Shown piece after piece: positions 53,342 through 61,594 of a stretch of DNA of 64,000 bases. The notes below the pieces were generated by a model. The model saw only the letters and a list, made by a program, of their open reading frames with translations. It did not search any database and was not told the origin of the DNA. Source of the DNA: Dechloromonas hortensis (lineage in GTDB: Bacteria; Pseudomonadota; Gammaproteobacteria; Burkholderiales; Rhodocyclaceae); the NCBI RefSeq assembly GCF_009469765.1, contig NZ_SSSQ01000018.1, forward strand, positions 1 to 64,000. Reading direction: 5' to 3'. Every line of letters starts with the position of its first letter. The stretch's first letter is position 1. Made by a program: the position numbers and the translations under genes.

Positions 53342-54184
53342 TCACTCCACCGGAGGCGCTTCGGCGCCGCCCGGATGTTTGTAGCGGTTGTAACCCCACA
53401 GGTATTGGCTCGGGCATTGGCGCACCAAGGCCTCGATTTCGAAATTGATCTGCTGCGCCCGATCCACCGTCGCCCCTTCGAGTGCCCGGCTCGGCGGCTG
53501 CAGGTGCAGCCGATAGCCGCGCCCGTGCGGCAGGCGCTCACCCCAGGCCATCAGCGTCGTCGCCCCGGTTTCGGTCAGGCGGGCGGCCAGGGTCATGGTG
53601 TAGGCCGGCTTGCCGAAGAATTTGAGCCAGACACCCTCGCCGACCTTGGGCGCTTGGTCCGGCAACATGCCGACCGCCTCACCCTTCTTCAGCGCCTTGA
53701 TCAGCGAACGCACGCCGGACAAGTCGGCCGGTGCCAGATGCAGGCGCTCCCGCTTGCGGCCTTCGAGAATCATCTGGCGCAGCGAAGCCTGGCGCGGCGG
53801 GCGGTAGAGCACGGTGATATCGCCGAAGGCCGCGTAATACTGCGCCGTGATCTCGAAGCAACCGAGGTGGGGGGTCAGGAAAACGATGCCCTTGCCGGCC
53901 CGCTGCGCGGCCTCGACATGCTCCCAGCCGACCACCTCGGTGACCAGGGCGGTCGCCTGTTCGAGCTTAAGCAACCAGATGCGGGCCAATTCGAGCATCT
54001 GCTTGCCGGCTTCGGCCGCGACCTGACCACGCAAAGCCGGATCGACGCCGGCTTGCGCCATGTTTTCCCGGACGTGCCGGCGATAGGTCGGCGACAGCAG
54101 ATAAACCAGGCGACCGAGCCAGCCCCCCAGCATATGTAGCAACCACAAGGGCAGCTTGCTCAGAAATCTAAATAGAAAAACCAT
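53342..54184 (-). CDS. LpxL/HtrB-type lipid A acyltransferase
   Basis: This 280-residue paralogue of the next gene has an N-terminal membrane helix (about 8-30), the catalytic HX4E motif in TPHLGCFE, and PDQAPKVGEGVWLKFFG. The start at 54184 has GGAG just upstream and puts the membrane helix at the N-terminus; a GTG eight codons earlier is less likely. It is the first gene of a six-gene leftward run (two acyltransferases, GNAT, dapF, DUF484, xerC) that diverges from metK. Confidence 0.9.
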   Translation of the reverse strand: MVFLFRFLSKLPLWLLHMLGGWLGRLVYLLSPTYRRHVRENMAQAGVDPALRGQVAAEAGKQMLELARIWLLKLEQATALVTEVVGWEHVEAAQRAGKGIVFLTPHLGCFEITAQYYAAFGDITVLYRPPRQASLRQMILEGRKRERLHLAPADLSGVRSLIKALKKGEAVGMLPDQAPKVGEGVWLKFFGKPAYTMTLAARLTETGATTLMAWGERLPHGRGYRLHLQPPSRALEGATVDRAQQINFEIEALVRQCPSQYLWGYNRYKHPGGAEAPPVE

Positions 54185-54296
54185 GCGGCTCCGGGGGTTG
54201 AAACCCACCGTGAAAAGATTAACATTATGGGATTGCCGAGTTAAACAGACAACTTGCGGGGCAATTAATAAATACCGCTAAAGCGTCGCCTGCTCG

Positions 54297-54331
54297 TGGT
54301 CCGAAGCCGGTAGCGCCGGAACCTAGGACCA
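54297..54331 (+). promoter_or_regulatory. metK: Candidate structured RNA in the metK leader
   Basis: The leader holds TGGTCC (54297-54302) pairing with GGACCA (54326-54331) around an inner CCGG/CCGG stem. It ends three bases before the GGAG ribosome-binding site of metK. A smaller hairpin (CGCTAAAGCG) lies just upstream. It does not match any SAM riboswitch class I can recall from sequence, so its status is open: it may be regulatory or incidental. Confidence 0.3.
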
Positions 54332-54343
54332 TTGGAGCTTCGC

Positions 54344-55507
54344 ATGAGCGAATATTTCTTCACTTCCGAATCAGTCGGCGAAGGCCATCCGGACAAGGTC
54401 GCCGACCAGATTTCCGATGCCATCCTCGACGCCATCCTGGCCCAGGACAAGCACTCCCGCGTCGCCGCCGAAACCCTGTGCAATACCGGCCTGGTCGTCC
54501 TGGCTGGTGAAATCACCACCAGCGCCAACGTCGATTACATCCAGGTCGCCCGCGAGACGATCAAGCGCATCGGCTACGACAACACCGACTACGGCATCGA
54601 CTACAAGGGCTGTGCCGTGCTGGTCGCCTACGACAAGCAGAGCCCGGATATCGCCCAGGGTGTCAACAAGGCCTACGACGACGATCTCGGCCAGGGCGCC
54701 GGCGATCAGGGCCTGATGTTCGGCTACGCCTGCGACGAAACGCCGTCGCTGATGCCGCTGCCGATCTACCTGTCGCACCGCCTGGTTGAACGCCAGGCAC
54801 TGCTGCGCAAGGACGGCCGCCTGCCGTGGGCCCGCCCGGACGCCAAGTCGCAGGTCACCATCCGCTACGTCGATGGCAAGCCGCACTCGATCGACACCGT
54901 TGTGCTGTCCACTCAGCATTCGCCGGACATTAGCCTGGAAGACCTGCGCGAAGCGACCATCGAAGAGATCATCAAGCCGGTCCTGCCGAAGGAACTGATC
55001 AAGGGCGACATCAAGTTTCTGGTCAACCCGACCGGTCGCTTCGTCGTCGGCGGTCCGCAGGGCGACTGCGGCCTAACCGGCCGCAAGATCATCGTCGACA
55101 CCTACGGCGGGGCTGCCCCGCACGGTGGCGGCGCCTTTTCCGGCAAGGATCCGTCCAAGGTCGACCGTTCCGCCGCCTATGCCGGCCGCTACGTCGCCAA
55201 GAACATCGTTGCCGCTGGTCTGGCCTCGCGCTGCCTGGTTCAGGTTTCCTATGCCATCGGCGTTGCCGAACCGACTTCGGTCATGGTCGACACCTTCGGC
55301 ACCGGCAAGGTCAGCAACGAAACGCTGACCGCGCTGATCAAGAAGCACTTTGACCTGCGCCCGAAAGGCATCGTCAACATGCTCGACCTGCTCCGCCCGA
55401 TCTACCAGAAAACTGCCGCCTACGGCCATTTCGGCCGCGACGAACCGGAGTTCACCTGGGAAGCGACCGACCGTGCCATATTGCTGAAATCGGACGCCGG
55501 CCTGTAA
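54344..55507 (+). CDS. metK: S-adenosylmethionine synthetase
   Basis: This 387-residue enzyme makes S-adenosylmethionine from methionine and ATP. Motifs GEGHPDKVADQISDAILD, GAGDQGLMFGYACDET and GGGAFSGKDPSKVDRS cover the ATP, metal and phosphate sites. The ATG at 54344 has GGAG six bases upstream and begins MSEYFFTSESVGEG; four more codons are open but lack a ribosome-binding site. A strong terminator follows the stop. Confidence 0.98.
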   Translation: MSEYFFTSESVGEGHPDKVADQISDAILDAILAQDKHSRVAAETLCNTGLVVLAGEITTSANVDYIQVARETIKRIGYDNTDYGIDYKGCAVLVAYDKQSPDIAQGVNKAYDDDLGQGAGDQGLMFGYACDETPSLMPLPIYLSHRLVERQALLRKDGRLPWARPDAKSQVTIRYVDGKPHSIDTVVLSTQHSPDISLEDLREATIEEIIKPVLPKELIKGDIKFLVNPTGRFVVGGPQGDCGLTGRKIIVDTYGGAAPHGGGAFSGKDPSKVDRSAAYAGRYVAKNIVAAGLASRCLVQVSYAIGVAEPTSVMVDTFGTGKVSNETLTALIKKHFDLRPKGIVNMLDLLRPIYQKTAAYGHFGRDEPEFTWEATDRAILLKSDAGL

Positions 55508-55529
55508 ATCCACCAGGCCTAGTTTTACA

Positions 55530-55556
55530 AAGGGAGCCAGCACGGCTCCCTTTTTT
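55530..55556 (+). terminator. Rho-independent terminator after metK
   Basis: The stem AAGGGAGCC/GGCTCCCTT has a short loop and is followed by a run of six T. It lies 20 bases after the metK stop, so the HD-GYP gene is a separate transcription unit. Confidence 0.9.
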
Positions 55557-55575
55557 ATGGCTAAACTTGCAAGCT

Positions 55576-56781
55576 ATGCTTAAAAAGATAGCCGTCGAAC
55601 ATCTCCGCCTCGGCATGCACCTGCAGGCTTTCTGCGGCGCTTGGCTGGATCACCCCTTCTGGCGGACACAATTCGTTCTGTCCGACCCCAACGACATCGC
55701 CCTTGTTTTGGGAAGTCCGATCAAGGAAGTCTGGATCGACATCAGCAAGGGGTTGGATCTCGACACTGGAATCGTGGCCACCGAATCGGAAACCGTTCTG
55801 GTCGATGAAATTCCAGTCGAATGCCCGACCATCCAGGAAAGATCTTCCTTCAACGATGAAATCAAACGTGCCTCGCGCATCGTCACCAAGGGTAAGGAAG
55901 CCGTCGTTTCGATGTTCCAGGAAGCCCGCATGGGTAAGGCCATCGAAGCAGAGGCAGCCGCACCGCTGGTCGAGGAAATTTCCAACTCGGTCCTGCGCAA
56001 CCCAGGTGCATTGATCAGCCTGGCCCGGCTGAAGACCGCCGACGACTACACCTTCATGCACTCGGTTGCCGTCTGCGCCCTGATGATCGCACTGGCTCGC
56101 CAGTTGGGCCTCGACGAGCAACAAACTCGCGAGGCCGGTATGGCCGGACTGCTGCACGACTTGGGCAAGGCGACAATTCCGCTTGAGGTGCTGAACAAAC
56201 CGGGGAAGCTGACCGATGCAGAATTTGATCTGGTCAAAACACACCCGGATGAGGGTTACAAAATGCTGCTGACCGGCTCGGGCATCAGCGAGATGACCAA
56301 GGACGTTTGCCTGCATCACCACGAAAAGGTCGACGGCAGTGGTTACCCAAAAGGCCTGAACGGAGAAACAATGAGCCTGTTCGCCAAAATGGGGGCAGTC
56401 TGCGACGTCTACGATGCCGTCACCTCCAACCGCCCCTATAAAGCGGGCTGGGACCCGGCCGAATCGATCAAGCGCATGGCGGAATGGAAGGGGCATTTTG
56501 ACCCCAAGGTTTTTCAGGCTTTCGTCAAGAGCTTGGGAATTTATCCGATCGGCTCTTTGGTTCGCCTGGAATCCGGCAAGCTGGGCGTCGTCATCGAACA
56601 GGGCGAGCAGTCCCTGCTCAAGCCCAAGATCAAGGTTTTTTTCTCGACCAAGTCGCAAGCCTACATTCGCCCCGAAATCATCGACCTGGCACGCAGCCCG
56701 GAGAAGATCGCCGGTCGTGAGGATGCGGCAAAATGGGGCATCAAGGACATCGACCGCTACTGGGCCGGCGAAAACGCCTGA
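55576..56781 (+). CDS. HD-GYP domain c-di-GMP phosphodiesterase
   Basis: This 401-residue cytoplasmic protein has an N-terminal DUF3391 domain (about 1-120) and an HD-GYP domain. The metal and catalytic motifs are intact: the HD pair in LLHDLGK, KTHP, HHHEK, the GYP in GSGYPKGL, and CDVYDA. It should hydrolyse cyclic di-GMP and so favour motility over biofilm. The ATG at 55576 follows a terminator by 19 bases, so its promoter must overlap that region or transcription reads through. It is inserted between metK and the riboswitch-controlled ahcY. Confidence 0.93.
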   Translation: MLKKIAVEHLRLGMHLQAFCGAWLDHPFWRTQFVLSDPNDIALVLGSPIKEVWIDISKGLDLDTGIVATESETVLVDEIPVECPTIQERSSFNDEIKRASRIVTKGKEAVVSMFQEARMGKAIEAEAAAPLVEEISNSVLRNPGALISLARLKTADDYTFMHSVAVCALMIALARQLGLDEQQTREAGMAGLLHDLGKATIPLEVLNKPGKLTDAEFDLVKTHPDEGYKMLLTGSGISEMTKDVCLHHHEKVDGSGYPKGLNGETMSLFAKMGAVCDVYDAVTSNRPYKAGWDPAESIKRMAEWKGHFDPKVFQAFVKSLGIYPIGSLVRLESGKLGVVIEQGEQSLLKPKIKVFFSTKSQAYIRPEIIDLARSPEKIAGREDAAKWGIKDIDRYWAGENA

Positions 56782-56789
56782 AATCGGTT

Positions 56790-56795
56790 TATAAT
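56790..56795 (+). promoter_or_regulatory. ahcY: Candidate -10 element of the ahcY transcript
   Basis: A perfect TATAAT lies 10 bases before the first stem of the SAH riboswitch and nine bases after the stop of the HD-GYP gene. That spacing would start the RNA right at the aptamer. The -35 region is weak. Confidence 0.55.
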
Positions 56796-56805
56796 CCGCA
56801 ACCTA

Positions 56806-56898
56806 CCGAGGGGCGCTGCAGGAGATCACTCCCAGGCTCGGTTTAAAACGGCGCTCACTGATCAACCCTGCCGGGCGCAGGGGGCCGCCGGTGAGCAG
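56806..56898 (+). ncRNA. S-adenosylhomocysteine (SAH) riboswitch
   Basis: The sequence follows the SAH aptamer consensus. Stem P1 is CCGAG (56806-56810) with CTCGG, and the core has GGGCGCTGCA, CAGGCTCGG and AACGGCGCTCAC. A variable hairpin (CCCTG/CAGGG, 56866-56882) comes next, and the pseudoknot pairs GCTCAC (56853-56858) with GTGAGC (56891-56896). Binding of SAH turns on expression of the downstream hydrolase, so the cell clears the toxic by-product of methylation. It ends 44 bases before the ahcY start. Confidence 0.92.
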
Positions 56899-56942
56899 AA
56901 ACCGTCTTTCCCCTCCCCGTCACAGTTCATTTGGAGCTTACT

Positions 56943-58355
56943 GTGGCTGAATTCAAAGACTACGTTATTGCCGATCTTTCCCTTGCCGACTGGGGTCGCA
57001 AGGAAATCCTCATTGCCGAAGGCGAAATGCCCGGCCTGATGGCCATTCGCGAAGAATTCGCGAAGACCCAGCCGCTCAAGGGCGCGCGCATCACCGGTTC
57101 GCTGCACATGACCATCCAGACCGCCGTGCTGATCGAGACGCTGACCGCGCTCGGCGCCGAAGTCCGCTGGGCTTCCTGCAATATCTTCTCGACCCAGGAC
57201 CACGCTGCCGCTGCGATCGCCGCGCAGAACATCCCGGTCTTCGCCGTCAAGGGCGAAACCCTGGTCGACTACTGGGATTACACCCACCGCATCTTCGAAT
57301 GGGCCGATGGCGGTTATTCGAACATGATCCTCGACGACGGCGGCGATGCCACCCTGCTGCTGCATCTCGGTGCCCGTGCCGAAAAGGACATCTCCCTGCT
57401 CGCCAAGCCGGGTTCGGAAGAAGAAACCATCCTGTTCGCCGCGATCAAGGCTAAGCTGGCCGTCGACCCGACCTGGTATTCCGTGCGCCTGGCCCAGATC
57501 AAGGGCGTCACCGAGGAAACCACCACCGGCGTGCATCGCCTGTACCAGATGCACCAGCGTGGCGAACTGAAGTTCCCGGGCATCAACGTCAATGACTCGG
57601 TGACCAAGTCCAAGTTCGACAACCTCTACGGCTGCCGCGAATCGCTGGTCGACGGCATCAAGCGCGCCACCGACGTGATGATCGCCGGCAAGATCGCCGT
57701 CATCGCCGGCTACGGCGATGTGGGCAAGGGCTCCGCCCAGGCCATGCGCGCCCTGTCGGCACAAGTCTGGGTCACCGAAATCGACCCGATCTGCGCCCTG
57801 CAGGCCGCGATGGAAGGCTACCGTGTCGTCACCATGGAATACGCTGCCGACAAGGCCGACATCTTCGTTACCACCACCGGCAACTTCCACGTCATCACCC
57901 ACGACCACATGGCCGCGATGAAGAACAACGCCATCGTCTGCAACATCGGCCACTTCGACAACGAAATCGACGTCGCCTCGATCGAGAAGTACCAGTGGGA
58001 AGAGATCAAGCCGCAAGTCGACCACGTGATCTTCCCGGACGGCAAGCGCATCATCCTGTTGGCCAAGGGCCGCCTGGTGAACCTTGGTTGCGGCACGGGC
58101 CATCCGTCCTACGTGATGTCTTCTTCGTTCGCCAACCAGACGATCGCCCAGATCGAACTGTGGACCGAAGCCGTCAAGGGTTCCAACAAGTACCCGGTCG
58201 GTGTCTACACGCTGCCCAAGCACCTCGATGAAAAGGTCGCCCGTCTGCAACTGAAGACGCTGAACGCGCAACTATCAGAACTGACCGACGAACAGGCCGC
58301 CTACATCAGCGTACCGAAGGCAGGCCCGTACAAGGCCGACCACTACCGCTACTAA
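56943..58355 (+). CDS. ahcY: S-adenosylhomocysteine hydrolase
   Basis: This 470-residue NAD-dependent enzyme splits SAH into adenosine and homocysteine. The NAD-binding GYGDVGKGSA, the substrate region TGSLHMTIQTAVL, and the conserved C-terminus ending KADHYRY are present. The start is a GTG at 56943 with GGAG six bases upstream (MAEFKDYVIADLSLADWG); a TTG four codons earlier overlaps the ribosome-binding site. It is controlled by the SAH riboswitch and heads a likely operon with the holin-like gene, tlyA and metF. Confidence 0.98.
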   Translation: MAEFKDYVIADLSLADWGRKEILIAEGEMPGLMAIREEFAKTQPLKGARITGSLHMTIQTAVLIETLTALGAEVRWASCNIFSTQDHAAAAIAAQNIPVFAVKGETLVDYWDYTHRIFEWADGGYSNMILDDGGDATLLLHLGARAEKDISLLAKPGSEEETILFAAIKAKLAVDPTWYSVRLAQIKGVTEETTTGVHRLYQMHQRGELKFPGINVNDSVTKSKFDNLYGCRESLVDGIKRATDVMIAGKIAVIAGYGDVGKGSAQAMRALSAQVWVTEIDPICALQAAMEGYRVVTMEYAADKADIFVTTTGNFHVITHDHMAAMKNNAIVCNIGHFDNEIDVASIEKYQWEEIKPQVDHVIFPDGKRIILLAKGRLVNLGCGTGHPSYVMSSSFANQTIAQIELWTEAVKGSNKYPVGVYTLPKHLDEKVARLQLKTLNAQLSELTDEQAAYISVPKAGPYKADHYRY

Positions 58356-58361
58356 GAAGCC

Positions 58362-58712
58362 ATGCGCCTGCTTGCCATCTGGATCATTAACGCGCTCGCC
58401 CTGCTGGCGTTGCCCTACGTCGTGCCGTCGGTCCAGGTGGCGAGTTTCGGTACGGCGCTGATCGTCGCCCTCGTGCTCGGGCTGATCAACGCCGTGCTAC
58501 GGCCATTGCTGATATTGCTGACCCTGCCGGTCACGCTGTTGACGCTGGGCCTGTTCATTTTTGTGATCAATGCCCTGCTCTTCCAGTTCGCCGGCAATCT
58601 GGTCGACGGTTTCAACGTCGGCGGCTTCTGGCCGGCACTACTCGGTTCGATCGCCTACAGCCTGATTTCCTGGGCGCTCAGCGCCCTGCTCTTTCCGCAA
58701 GGAAAGCACTGA
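58362..58712 (+). CDS. Phage holin family / DUF360-type membrane protein
   Basis: This 116-residue protein has four predicted membrane helices and the family stretch VLGLINAVLRPLLILLTLP. These small proteins are named after a phage holin-like fold, but chromosomal members like this one have no known lytic role. It lies six bases after ahcY and directly before tlyA, so it is probably co-transcribed with the methyl-cycle genes. Confidence 0.88.
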   Translation: MRLLAIWIINALALLALPYVVPSVQVASFGTALIVALVLGLINAVLRPLLILLTLPVTLLTLGLFIFVINALLFQFAGNLVDGFNVGGFWPALLGSIAYSLISWALSALLFPQGKH

Positions 58713-59456
58713 GTGCCCCGGGTCGATCAGCTGCTCGTCGAAGCCGGCCTCGCTGCCTCACGAACCGCAGCCCAGCGGATGATCGCGGCTGGCCGGGTTA
58801 GCTGGTCGGGCGGCCTGATTAAGAAGCCGGCGCTGGATTTGGCCCCGGAAACGACGTTGACCGTAGCAGTCGATCCTGAAGATCGCTTTGTCTCGCGCGG
58901 CGGCCTGAAACTGGCCGGTGCACTGGCCGAAACGGGTATCACGGTCACCGGCAAGTACTGTCTCGATGTCGGCCAGTCCACCGGTGGTTTCAGCGACTGC
59001 CTGCTGCAGGCCGGCGCCCGCCATGTCGTCGGGGTCGATGTCGGGCACGGCCAATTGCACCGGCAACTGTTCGGCGAGCCGCGCCTGACGGCCATCGAGG
59101 GCATCAACTGCCGCACCCTGAGCGCAGCCGATCTGGGTGCGGCCTTTCCGCCCGAAGGCTTCGCGCTGATCGTCGGCGATGTCTCGTTTATATCGATGAC
59201 CCTGATCCTGCCGCAACTCCCTGCCCTGCTGGCGAACGACGGCGACCTGTTGCTGCTGGTCAAGCCGCAGTTCGAAGTCGGTTCGGCGAACATCGGCAAG
59301 GGTGGCATCGTCCGCGATCCGGCACTTTACGGTGAAGTGGAAAACAAACTTCGCCAGTGTGCCGCCAACCTTGGTCTGCAGGTCCGTGCCTGGCTCGACA
59401 GTCCGATTACCGGCGGCGATGGCAACCGCGAATTTTTCATCTGGTTGAATAAATGA
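58713..59456 (+). CDS. TlyA family rRNA (cytidine-2'-O)-methyltransferase
   Basis: This 247-residue protein has an N-terminal S4 RNA-binding domain (PRVDQLLVEAGLAASRTAAQ) and a FtsJ/RrmJ-type methyltransferase domain with SAM site LDVGQSTGGFSDCLLQAGA and the catalytic lysine in LLVKPQFEVG. TlyA proteins methylate 16S and 23S rRNA in mycobacteria; the target in proteobacteria is less clear. The start is GTG at 58713 with AAGGAA upstream. It overlaps metF by four bases. A methyltransferase beside SAM recycling genes makes sense. Confidence 0.9.
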   Translation: MPRVDQLLVEAGLAASRTAAQRMIAAGRVSWSGGLIKKPALDLAPETTLTVAVDPEDRFVSRGGLKLAGALAETGITVTGKYCLDVGQSTGGFSDCLLQAGARHVVGVDVGHGQLHRQLFGEPRLTAIEGINCRTLSAADLGAAFPPEGFALIVGDVSFISMTLILPQLPALLANDGDLLLLVKPQFEVGSANIGKGGIVRDPALYGEVENKLRQCAANLGLQVRAWLDSPITGGDGNREFFIWLNK

Positions 59457-60277
59457 ATACTGAAATCTCCATCGAGTTTTTCCCGCCGCAAACCCCGGAA
59501 GGCGTCGACAAGCTACGCACCGTCCGTGCCGAGCTGGCGAAACTGAAACCGAGCTTTTTCTCGGTCACCTTCGGCGCTGGCGGCTCGACCCGCGAACGAA
59601 CCTTTTCGGTGGTCAAGGAAATCGCCGCCGAAGGCTTCGATGCCGCCCCGCACCTGTCCTGCATCGGCTCCACCCGTGCCAGCATCCGCGACATCCTGGC
59701 CGACTACAAGGCGGCTGGCATCCGGCGCATCGTCGCCCTGCGCGGCGACCTGCCCTCCGGCATGGCCGAGACCGGCGAATTCCGCTACGCCAACGAGCTA
59801 ATCGAATTCATCCGGGCCGAAACCGGCAACTGGTTCAGCCTCGAAGTCGCCGCCTACCCGGAATGGCACCCGCAGGCGCGCAGCCCGAAGGACGACCTCG
59901 ACGCCTTCGTGCGCAAGGTCAAGGCCGGCGCCAACTCGGCCATCACCCAGTACTTCTACAATGCCGACGCCTATTTCAGCTTTGTCGACGAAGCCCGGGC
60001 CCTCGGCGCCGACCTGCCGATCGTCCCTGGCATCATGCCCATCGTCGGCTTCACCAAGCTGGCCCGTTTCTCCGACGCCTGCGGCGCCGAAATCCCGCGC
60101 TGGATGCGCAAGAAATTCGAGAGCTATGGTGACGATGCCGACTCGATCCGCGCCTTCGGCCTAGATATCGTCACCGAACTGTGCGAGCGCCTGCTCAAAG
60201 GTGGCGCGCCTGGACTGCATTTCTATTCGATGAACCAGTCCGCGCTAACCACGGAAATCTGCCGCCGCCTCGGTTAA
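59453..60277 (+). CDS. metF: 5,10-methylenetetrahydrofolate reductase
   Basis: This 274-residue flavoenzyme makes 5-methyltetrahydrofolate, the methyl donor for methionine synthase. The N-terminal EISIEFFPPQTPEG holds the catalytic Glu, and FSVTFGAGGSTRERT, the folate-binding ALRGDLPSG and the QYFYNADAYFSFV motif follow. Its ATG overlaps the tlyA stop. It completes the ahcY-led unit, and a bidirectional terminator follows 25 bases after the stop. Confidence 0.97.
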   Translation: MNTEISIEFFPPQTPEGVDKLRTVRAELAKLKPSFFSVTFGAGGSTRERTFSVVKEIAAEGFDAAPHLSCIGSTRASIRDILADYKAAGIRRIVALRGDLPSGMAETGEFRYANELIEFIRAETGNWFSLEVAAYPEWHPQARSPKDDLDAFVRKVKAGANSAITQYFYNADAYFSFVDEARALGADLPIVPGIMPIVGFTKLARFSDACGAEIPRWMRKKFESYGDDADSIRAFGLDIVTELCERLLKGGAPGLHFYSMNQSALTTEICRRLG

Positions 60278-60302
60278 CCGCCCCACTGCTGCGGTGTACA
60301 CG

Positions 60303-60331
60303 AAAAAAGCCCGCATTTTCGCGGGCTTTTT
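60303..60331. terminator. Bidirectional rho-independent terminator
   Basis: AAAAGCCCGC/GCGGGCTTTT has a six-base loop, with T runs on both strands. It ends metF on the plus strand and the convergent MscS gene on the minus strand. Confidence 0.9.
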
Positions 60332-60347
60332 GCCGAGCGGATAAAAC

Positions 60348-61172
60348 TCAGACCGCTTGCGTCAGGATTACCTGCTGGGCCGGCATCGGGGCCGGGAAAC
60401 CAGCCTCGGCCAACGCTTCTCGAATCACCTTGTTGGTATCGAAATAGACCTGCCAGTAGTGGTCGTTATGGCAATAAGGGCGCACCGCCAGCACTGGCCC
60501 GAGCAGCGTGAAATCGAGAATCTCGACATCCACCTTCGGTTCGGGCAGGACGTTGGGAATCGCTGCGATCTTTTCACGCAGCACAGCCATGGCTGCCTGA
60601 TGATCGGCCGCGCCGGATAACTGGCACTTCAGATCGACGCGCCGGAACGGGTTTACCGTGAAATTCTGGATCGTGTCGCTGAACACCTTGTTGTTGCCGA
60701 TGATGGTCTGCACGTTGTCCGGTGTATTGATCGTCGTTGTAAACAAGCCTAACTCCATCACCGTCCCGGTGACCCCCCCGATACTCACGAAATCGCCGAC
60801 TTTCATCGGGCGCAGCACCACCAGAAAGGCCCCTGCCGCAAAATGCGCCAGCAGACCGGACCAGGCCAGGCCAATTGCGACGCCGGCGGCAGCGATCAAG
60901 GCGGCAAAGGTCGTCGTCTGGATACCGAAATAGCCGAGGATCCCGACCACCAGCAGGACATTGAGCGTCACGGTAATGACCGAACCGAGGTAGCGCAGGA
61001 CGGTTGGATCAACCTTCTGCTTTTCCAGCGACGCCCGCACCATGTCCAGCGCGACACCGATCAGCCAGCGACCGATCACCCAGAAGGCGATTGCCGCCAG
61101 GATTTTCAGACCGACATCGGTCGCCGTGGTGACGATGAGGTCTTGATAGCGGGAAATATCGAGTTCAGTCAT
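60348..61172 (-). CDS. MscS family small-conductance mechanosensitive channel
   Basis: This 274-residue channel protein has three membrane helices. The third, pore-lining helix is Gly/Ala-rich (GLAWSGLLAHFAAGAFLVVL) and is followed by the conserved KVGDFVSIGGVTGTV beta domain and a C-terminal cytoplasmic cage. It opens under membrane tension to release solutes after osmotic downshock. The ATG at 61172 has GGAG seven bases upstream; 12 further codons are open upstream. The length matches minimal MscS (286 in E. coli). Confidence 0.95.
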   Translation of the reverse strand: MTELDISRYQDLIVTTATDVGLKILAAIAFWVIGRWLIGVALDMVRASLEKQKVDPTVLRYLGSVITVTLNVLLVVGILGYFGIQTTTFAALIAAAGVAIGLAWSGLLAHFAAGAFLVVLRPMKVGDFVSIGGVTGTVMELGLFTTTINTPDNVQTIIGNNKVFSDTIQNFTVNPFRRVDLKCQLSGAADHQAAMAVLREKIAAIPNVLPEPKVDVEILDFTLLGPVLAVRPYCHNDHYWQVYFDTNKVIREALAEAGFPAPMPAQQVILTQAV

Positions 61173-61298
61173 CTCAGTTCTCCAGAAATTGACGAGAGCC
61201 GAATGCAAACGTAATACGCTCTCCGGAAATTCCGATTCTAGTCATCTTTTCGGATCAACGGCGGACATAAGACAATTCTTCACAATGCAGAAATATCG

Positions 61299-61327
61299 TT
61301 GACGCCTTTTCGATTCATCCATATAAT
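61299..61327 (+). promoter_or_regulatory. Sigma-70 promoter of the tRNA-Lys genes
   Basis: TTGACG (61299-61304) and TATAAT (61322-61327) are separated by 17 bases, close to consensus, with a GC-rich GCGCGCTCCC discriminator of the kind found at stable-RNA promoters. The first tRNA starts 16 bases after the -10. Confidence 0.9.
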
Positions 61328-61342
61328 GCGCGCTCCCTAGGC

Positions 61343-61418
61343 GGGTCGGTAGCTCAGTCGGTAGAGCAGCGGACTTTTAATCCGTTGGTCGCGAGTTCGA
61401 ATCTCGCCCGACCCACCA
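61343..61418 (+). tRNA. tRNA-Lys (anticodon TTT)
   Basis: The 76 bases fold as a full cloverleaf: acceptor stem GGGTCGG with CCGACCC, D-loop AGCTCAGTCGGTAGAGC, anticodon loop CTTTTAA (anticodon TTT), and T-loop GTTCGAATC. The CCA end is encoded. It is transcribed with the second tRNA-Lys. Confidence 0.97.
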
Positions 61419-61434
61419 GTCGAAAAGGGATCTT

Positions 61435-61510
61435 GGGGCGTTAGCTCAGTTGGTAGAGCAGCGGACTCTTAATCCGTAGGTCCACAGTTCGAATCTGTGA
61501 CGCCCCACCA
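61435..61510 (+). tRNA. tRNA-Lys (anticodon CTT)
   Basis: The 76 bases form a full cloverleaf: acceptor stem GGGGCGT with ACGCCCC, anticodon loop CTCTTAA (anticodon CTT), T-loop GTTCGAATC, and encoded CCA. It lies 16 bases after the TTT isoacceptor and shares its promoter and terminator. Confidence 0.97.
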
Positions 61511-61520
61511 AGACAATAGT

Positions 61521-61556
61521 AAAAAGCCTCGGCCGCAAGCCGGGGCTTTTTGCTTT
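61521..61556 (+). terminator. Terminator of the tRNA-Lys unit
   Basis: AAAAGCCTCGGC/GCCGGGGCTTTT pairs with one wobble and is followed by TTTTTGCTTTT. It lies 10 bases after the CTT tRNA and before the small lipoprotein gene. Confidence 0.88.
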
Positions 61557-61594
61557 TGTATCAACCCATTCTTCCAGCAAGCACCACTGCCTCC

